A DNA stretch of 27,626 nt from NCBI GenBank assembly GCA_035541895.1, contig DATKMK010000088.1:1-27626 (forward strand). Direction: 5' to 3'. Both the position numbers and the translations under genes were made by a program. Below, in pieces: positions 23,011-27,626 of the stretch. The first letter of the stretch is position 1. Every line of letters starts with the position of its first letter. This stretch comes from DATKMK01 sp035541895 (GTDB lineage Bacteria > Desulfobacterota > Binatia > HRBIN30 > JACQVA1). Below the pieces are notes generated by a model that saw nothing but the letters and a program-made list of their open reading frames with translations, did not search any database and was not told the origin of the DNA.

Positions 23011-26000
23011 TTATGGACGGTTTAGGTAGTAGTTCACCAGTGCAGAGGCCGAATCTTCCGCGGCGCATTCCAGACAAGCGTTCAAATTGTTGATGTCGGT
23101 GACGGCCGTTCCCGAGGTCAGCGGCAAGGTTCCGCATTGCCCGAACGTTTGGATGCACATCCCGCTGCTGAAGCCCAGGGCCGTGGGGTCCTCATAGGTA
23201 TCGTCGTTGGTGCCCTTTTTCTTGTCGGGTCCGGCGGCCGCCGAACATTTCGATTTGATTGCTGCAACGGCACTGGTTTCGACTTTCGCAAGCTTCGCTG
23301 CGGTCGTCTTGGTTGGATCGACGGAGTCGAAGCCAGGGCAGCAATCGCCTGCCTGTTCGCAGGTCGACCCTAACACCGTCGCTGCGTTCTTCTTCCCTGG
23401 GTTGATCACGCATGCGTTGGTCACGCAGCCGAGGGTGCCCTGCAGGGTGCGATCGAGGCACCCCTGATACAAGGTCAGTTCCTGTTCGTGGAGTTTGGCC
23501 GTCTGCTGCCCGATGGCCTGCTCGCAGCCCTGATCCAACTTGCCGAGGCTCGCCACCGTGCTCGCCGACGGATAGCCATATGCCGTCTCGGTAGTGCTCA
23601 CCGTCTCCACCGTGCACTGGAGGCACTGGATCAAGTCGTTGGTTTCCGGATCGCCCGTCGCCAGCGTTGTTGTTGGAATTGTGCCGCACTGAACGAAGGA
23701 GGCGTCTAGGCAAGTGGTGTCGAAGCCGAGAGTTTGTGGGACCACATAGGTATCGTCAGCCGTGCCCTTTTTCTTGTCGGTTCCGGCCGCCAACGAACAC
23801 GCTGATCGGATTGATTTGGCCATGGAGGTTTCGGCGGCGGTCAACTTCGCGGCTGTGGTCTTGGTCGACTGGACGGCATCGTAGTTTGGACAGCAATCGG
23901 TGCTCACGGTGCAGGTGTATGGGGTAAAGTTGACCGTGAGCGGAGTCTTACTGGTGGGGTTGATCACGCACGCCCCGGAAACACACGCTAGCTTGTCTGC
24001 GGCAACCCGATCCAAACACTGCTGCCGCAGCGTCGTTTCCTTGACCGCCAGCATTCGTCCTTGCGAGCCAAGCGCGCGCTGACAGGGGAGCCCGTATTTG
24101 TCGAGCTGGCAATCGGCCGTACACCCGCCGCCGGCGGCTGCGGTCCCATTATCGCATTGTTCGCCGCAGCTCGTTTGGACCACTCCGTCACCGCAATGCG
24201 GCCCGGCGCAGACATCCGTCGGCGTGTCTGTCGGAGTCGGCGAGCCGCTCGATCCGGGCGTATTGGTCGCGGGGATGGAAGTACTGGTCGCGGGCGCAGG
24301 CGTATAGGTGGCGGGCACAGGCGTGTCGGTCGCGGGAACAGGTGTGTCGGTAGCTGGGACAGGTGTGTCGGTAGCTGGGACAGCGGTGGCCGTTGGCGGT
24401 ATCGGTGTGCACACCGCTCCCGTGCATCCCGAACCGGAGTCGCAGGTCTGGCACGCATCACACACCAACGCCGTCCCGCCGGTGCAGACGCCGCTGTGGC
24501 AGGTGTCGTCGGTCGTGCACGCGTTGCCGTCGTCGCATGCGGTGTTGTCAGTCTTGGTCGGGTTCGAGCACAAACCCGTACCCGTGTTGCACGTACCCGC
24601 GACGTGACATTGATCAAGTGCGATGCAAACGACCGGATCGCCGCCGCTGCACACACCGGCTTGGCACGTGTCGGTTTGAGTACACGCATCGCCGTCGTCG
24701 CAGCTCGCGCCGTCATTCGCGGCAGGATTCGAACACAAGCCGCTGAAAGTGTCGCAGGTACCGGCGATGTGACACTGATCCGAAGCGGTGCAGGTCACCG
24801 GGCTGCTGCCTACGCAGACGCCTCCCTGGCACGTATCGGTCTGTGTGCACGGGTCGCCGTCGTCGCAGGTGGTGCCGTCGGTTTGTCCGTTGCACGGATT
24901 CGCTACCGGCGCTGCGGCGATGCCGCGGAAGGTCTTATTCGTCCCCGCGGTCACCAACGACTGAATCGTGCCGGCAATCGTCGCATTGAAGCCGCTGGTA
25001 TCGGTGAGGGTGGAAATCGTGGCGCCGCCGTTGTTCAAATACAACTTGACGGTCGATCCGCTGACGACGCCGTAGACGGCGCGCGCCGACGAGTACGAAA
25101 TCGTCCCGTTGTCGGCCCACGTGCCGCTCACCAACGACCACTTGTGGATCTGCCCGCCGCCGGCGGTATCGTCGGCGATGTAGAGAACGGTGCCGCTCGG
25201 GAGCGTCGCGAAGAAAAATCCGTCGGGCACGGTGCCGCTGTTGGTCAAACCAGGTAGTGTCGTCACCGGCTCATTCGTGGTTGGGAGAGCGGTCCCAAAG
25301 CTACTCACGTTGATCCCGTTGACCGCCGCATACAAGTGGCTGCCAAAGATCTGCACCTGACGCACGTTCGTCTGACCGCTGCTGACTTGCGTCGAGGTCG
25401 AACTTCCGATTGTCGTATAGCGAGCGCCGCCGCCGTTCCCGCTGACCCAGATATTGCTGCCGTCGGTGCTGGTCGCGGAGCGCGGGTTGCTGGCACAAGA
25501 GAAGTCGCCGAGCACGGTCGAGGCATTTGCGGTTCCGTCGTACTTGACGAGGCCGGCGACGCGATTCGCCTGCCCGGAACCCGTACCGCAATTGGCGGCG
25601 CTGAGATTCCCGCTCGCCACCGGATTCGCGTAACCGGAAAACACCACATATTGGCCGTTCGCGGAATTCGAAAGGAGGCCTTCGATCGCACTACCGTTCC
25701 CCGAACCTCCTTGCGCGTAGATCCCGGTGGGGATCGACTGTATCAGCGTCGCGGTGTTGTCGCCGTTGTCGTGGTACTCGTCGATGAACACCGGGTTACC
25801 GGTTTGGACCAGGCCGGTGCTGCCATCGCCGACGCGATAGACGACGAAGTCACCCGTTGTGAACGGCCCGGGCGTGAACGTTGCGGTTGCGGTCGGGGTG
25901 GAAGTCGGTTGCGTCGCCGTCGCCGTTGGTTGCGTCGCTGTGCTCGTCGGAGGCACCGGCGTGCTCGTCGCAGGAATCGGTGTGTCGGTCGCCGGAACCG

Positions 26001-27342
26001 GCGTGAAGGTCGCACCAACCGGCGTGTCGGTCAGCGTTGCGGTCGCGGGAATCGGCGTGGCGGTCGGGTTCGCGATGCACGTCTGTGTCGACCAGCTACC
26101 GCCCGTGCAGGTGGCATCGCCGTCCTTCGTGTAGCCGGCGTTGCAGGTGAGCGCACACGTGCCGCCCGATACCGTGGGGTTGCACGACGCATACGTTCCA
26201 TTGCTCGGGTCTGCCGGCTGGGTGCACTGCTTAGCTGGCGCGAGCGCGATGCCCCGGAATGCCTTGTTCGTCGGCAGTGTCACAGGAGTCGTCACCGTGC
26301 CCGACACCGTCGCGTTGAAACCGCTGCTGTCGGTGAAGATATTGAGCGTGCCGTTAGTGCCGGTGGTCCCCGTCACGAATACCGTCACGCTCGACCCGCT
26401 AACGGTGCCGGTGACCCCGTGCGCGTTGGCCACCGCGATCGTACCATTGGAGTTCCAACTACCGCTCACCAGCGAATACTTCGAGATCGTTCCTGCGGTG
26501 TTGTTGGCTACATATAGAACGGTTCCGCCAGACACTGACGCAAAGAAAAAGGCCTCGGCATCCGTAAGATCGGGAAGGCCCGTCAACTTGGTCACGGTTT
26601 GCGTCCCCGTGATTGGCAACCCCGTCCCCACCGTATTCACATTCAGATTTCCCGCCGTGTTCGAGTCGACGTAGAGTTGACTATTGAAAATCGACACTTG
26701 GCGGTCGCCGGTGGGCGTCAATGCGAGCGTGGTCGAGGTCGAGGCACCGAGTGCTGCAACATAGTGCACACCGCCACTCGAACTGCTGGCGCCGGCGACC
26801 CAGAAGACGGTGCCGTCGGTGCTCGCCGCGCTGCGGATGTTGTTCGAACTCGACATGTCGGTCAGAGCGGTGGTGGTGTCGACACTGCCATCGTACTTCA
26901 CGCGCCCGACCACGCGTGGCACCGACGACGCCGTGGTGCTACTCGCGACATTACCACTGCCCCCGACATTTCGATCATAGCCGGTAAGCACCAGGTACTG
27001 ACCGTCGCTCGAGAGCGTCAACAAGCCTTCGGAGACACCACTGCTGGTGCCCACTGCGATGAGCGGCTTTTGACTGCCACTGGCAAGCGGCGTTGTGCAT
27101 CCGGTCACCGATGTGGTGGAGCAAGGGATTGCCACCGTCTGCACGAAGCTGCCGGCCGTGGTGTACTCGTCGAGGAACACCGGGTTGCCAGTACTCGCAA
27201 GGGTGTCTGTTCCATTCCCGACGCGATATGCGACGATGTTACCTGGCGTGAAGTCGGCATGCGCGACTGCCGGCAGAATCGCCGTGAGCAGGCCGATGAT
27301 GGTTGATCGAACAAGCTCTTTTATTCCTGGTGTCGTGTGCAT
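23011..27342 (-). CDS. Large secreted multidomain protein: two YRVGDG modules, sushi-like, Cys-rich repeats, duplicated C-terminal domain
   Basis: The product has 1,443 residues. The signal peptide ends at A29 (AHA, then D30). Order: module A ~30-364 (IVAYRVGNG to FRGIALAP); sushi/CCP-like domain ~370-421 (CALTCNAGY, CTGGSW); Thr-Pro linker ~423-493; module B ~498-815 (FVVYRVGDG to FRGIAAAP); three tandem Cys-rich repeats ~816-975 (CDDGDPCTQTDTC type); PVPATDT linker ~977-1043; DUF4215-like repeat ~1046-1081 (CGDGVVQ, EQCDNG). Then two copies of a ~180-residue domain (~1083-1261 and ~1264-1443), each with CLDR, CVINP, TKTTAAKL and DKKKGT followed by DDTY. The start at 27342 is set by GGAGGG just upstream; the frame stays open to 27618 but that stretch overlaps another gene's end. 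Surface or extracellular role is inferred; no catalytic motif is seen. Confidence 0.83.
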   Translation of the reverse strand: MHTTPGIKELVRSTIIGLLTAILPAVAHADFTPGNIVAYRVGNGTDTLASTGNPVFLDEYTTAGSFVQTVAIPCSTTSVTGCTTPLASGSQKPLIAVGTSSGVSEGLLTLSSDGQYLVLTGYDRNVGGSGNVASSTTASSVPRVVGRVKYDGSVDTTTALTDMSSSNNIRSAASTDGTVFWVAGASSSSGGVHYVAALGASTSTTLALTPTGDRQVSIFNSQLYVDSNTAGNLNVNTVGTGLPITGTQTVTKLTGLPDLTDAEAFFFASVSGGTVLYVANNTAGTISKYSLVSGSWNSNGTIAVANAHGVTGTVSGSSVTVFVTGTTGTNGTLNIFTDSSGFNATVSGTVTTPVTLPTNKAFRGIALAPAKQCTQPADPSNGTYASCNPTVSGGTCALTCNAGYTKDGDATCTGGSWSTQTCIANPTATPIPATATLTDTPVGATFTPVPATDTPIPATSTPVPPTSTATQPTATATQPTSTPTATATFTPGPFTTGDFVVYRVGDGSTGLVQTGNPVFIDEYHDNGDNTATLIQSIPTGIYAQGGSGNGSAIEGLLSNSANGQYVVFSGYANPVASGNLSAANCGTGSGQANRVAGLVKYDGTANASTVLGDFSCASNPRSATSTDGSNIWVSGNGGGARYTTIGSSTSTQVSSGQTNVRQVQIFGSHLYAAVNGINVSSFGTALPTTNEPVTTLPGLTNSGTVPDGFFFATLPSGTVLYIADDTAGGGQIHKWSLVSGTWADNGTISYSSARAVYGVVSGSTVKLYLNNGGATISTLTDTSGFNATIAGTIQSLVTAGTNKTFRGIAAAPVANPCNGQTDGTTCDDGDPCTQTDTCQGGVCVGSSPVTCTASDQCHIAGTCDTFSGLCSNPAANDGASCDDGDACTQTDTCQAGVCSGGDPVVCIALDQCHVAGTCNTGTGLCSNPTKTDNTACDDGNACTTDDTCHSGVCTGGTALVCDACQTCDSGSGCTGAVCTPIPPTATAVPATDTPVPATDTPVPATDTPVPATYTPAPATSTSIPATNTPGSSGSPTPTDTPTDVCAGPHCGDGVVQTSCGEQCDNGTAAAGGGCTADCQLDKYGLPCQRALGSQGRMLAVKETTLRQQCLDRVAADKLACVSGACVINPTSKTPLTVNFTPYTCTVSTDCCPNYDAVQSTKTTAAKLTAAETSMAKSIRSACSLAAGTDKKKGTADDTYVVPQTLGFDTTCLDASFVQCGTIPTTTLATGDPETNDLIQCLQCTVETVSTTETAYGYPSASTVASLGKLDQGCEQAIGQQTAKLHEQELTLYQGCLDRTLQGTLGCVTNACVINPGKKNAATVLGSTCEQAGDCCPGFDSVDPTKTTAAKLAKVETSAVAAIKSKCSAAAGPDKKKGTNDDTYEDPTALGFSSGMCIQTFGQCGTLPLTSGTAVTDINNLNACLECAAEDSASALVNYYLNRP
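24296..24379 (-). repeat. 21-bp tandem repeat coding for PVPATDT units
   Basis: Four 21-bp units start at 24296, 24317, 24338 and 24359. The last two are identical base for base and the others differ at several positions. Each codes for a seven-residue PVPATDT-type linker unit. Unlike the older Thr-Pro stalk at 5066-5419, this array looks recently expanded. Confidence 0.8.
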
Positions 27343-27345
27343 GAT

Positions 27346-27351
27346 CCCTCC
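27346..27351 (-). promoter_or_regulatory. Ribosome binding site deciding the start of the 1,443-residue protein
   Basis: GGAGGG on the minus strand lies three bases before the ATG at 27342. The signal peptide follows at once, so the upstream open frame is not coding. Confidence 0.7.
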
Positions 27352-27444
27352 AATGCTATGTGGCGTGTTGAATGCTCGCGATCGACTCGAATCTTTCCCG
27401 TCGAACTCTGTGAATGCTGGTCCATCCTTGGTTGCGCGATCCTC

Positions 27445-27491
27445 GGCGAGTGACTGCGGTCCGGTGGTGTGAGGCGGCGCAGTCACTCGCC
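27445..27491 (-). terminator. Inverted repeat after the partial gene at the right edge
   Basis: A perfect 14-bp inverted repeat (27445-27458 with 27478-27491; GGCGAGTGACTGCG and complement) surrounds a 19-base loop. It begins 9 bases past the TGA at 27501-27503 of the minus-strand gene. No T-run follows. Position and symmetry suggest a transcription end. Confidence 0.6.
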
Positions 27492-27500
27492 ACGCTGTAT

Positions 27501-27626
27501 TCACGGGGCCGGTGTGGGGAGTGCGGCGGCGCCGCTGCAGTAGACTTGGCCGTCCAGGCTCCGCACAAAGCTCAACACCCGATCTGCCAAGGCGCCCTGC
27601 GTGTCGGTGTCGAGACACGCCGGGCA
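27501..27626 (-). CDS. C-terminal end of a secreted-type Cys protein (cut by window edge)
   Basis: Forty-one codons and a TGA are read from the right edge on the minus strand: CPACLDTDTQG, then ALADRVLSFVRSLDG and QVYCSGAAALPTPAP. The frame has no other stop and ends just before a strong inverted repeat, so it is most likely the real 3' end of the next gene. The CPACL motif followed by a helix loosely recalls the CLQC/CLEC segments in the duplicated domain of the neighbouring 1,443-residue protein. The function cannot be given from this fragment. Confidence 0.55.
   Translation of the reverse strand, partial: CPACLDTDTQGALADRVLSFVRSLDGQVYCSGAAALPTPAP

Noticed and set aside
27343..27618. N-terminal extension of the 1,443-residue protein up to 27618
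   Set aside because: The extension lacks protein-like character, crosses a perfect inverted repeat and overlaps the end of the upstream gene; a signal peptide and GGAGGG mark 27342 as the start.

Overview
The window is a GC-rich bacterial chromosome segment, almost certainly from an uncultured lineage. Secreted proteins here carry long Thr-Pro 'TPTATPT' stalks, Cys-flanked dockerin-like tails of the type CVGDCDGNG, DUF4215-like Cys repeats and DUF11 repeats, next to a membrane Fe-S oxidoreductase of the EtfD type. From memory this combination resembles Candidatus Binatota or related former Deltaproteobacteria. That is an inference from protein style; no taxonomic marker gene is present.

Left part (1-4,000), electron transfer: the 5' end of an IS1595-family transposase runs off the left edge. 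It is followed by a membrane-bound iron-sulfur oxidoreductase (minus strand), a divergent DUF192 lipoprotein (plus strand), and an unusual ferredoxin/zinc-ribbon/coiled-coil fusion (minus strand).

Middle part (4,100-16,100): a 2,309-residue secreted mosaic protein (minus strand) has an IgGFc-binding-like head, several DUF11-like domains, two SdrD_B/Cna-B-like domains, a Thr-Pro stalk and a C-terminal sorting-type tail. Next come a metallo-beta-lactamase-fold hydrolase (plus strand) and a tightly coupled minus-strand operon: CYTH protein, class III (GSA-like) aminotransferase, acyl-CoA dehydrogenase. A divergent, possibly exported pyridoxamine-phosphate-oxidase-fold protein completes this part.

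Right part (16,110-27,626): five consecutive minus-strand genes, the first in reading order cut by the right edge. Four are complete and all four encode secreted proteins. Three of these share one ~310-360-residue module that occurs six times in 11 kb. It opens with a YRVGDG-type motif, closes with FRGVALAP-type residues and looks like a beta-propeller. Modules are joined by Thr-Pro linkers and followed by dockerin-like EF-hand pairs, a sushi-like domain, Cys-rich repeats or a duplicated ~180-residue Cys domain. The fourth is an Asp-box lipoprotein with a sialidase-like look. This secreted-module locus is the best candidate for an undescribed system. Its function cannot be read from the sequence. 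Surface display, calcium-dependent assembly or glycan binding are only hypotheses.

There is no gene-free stretch longer than about 300 bases. I saw no tRNA, rRNA or CRISPR array.
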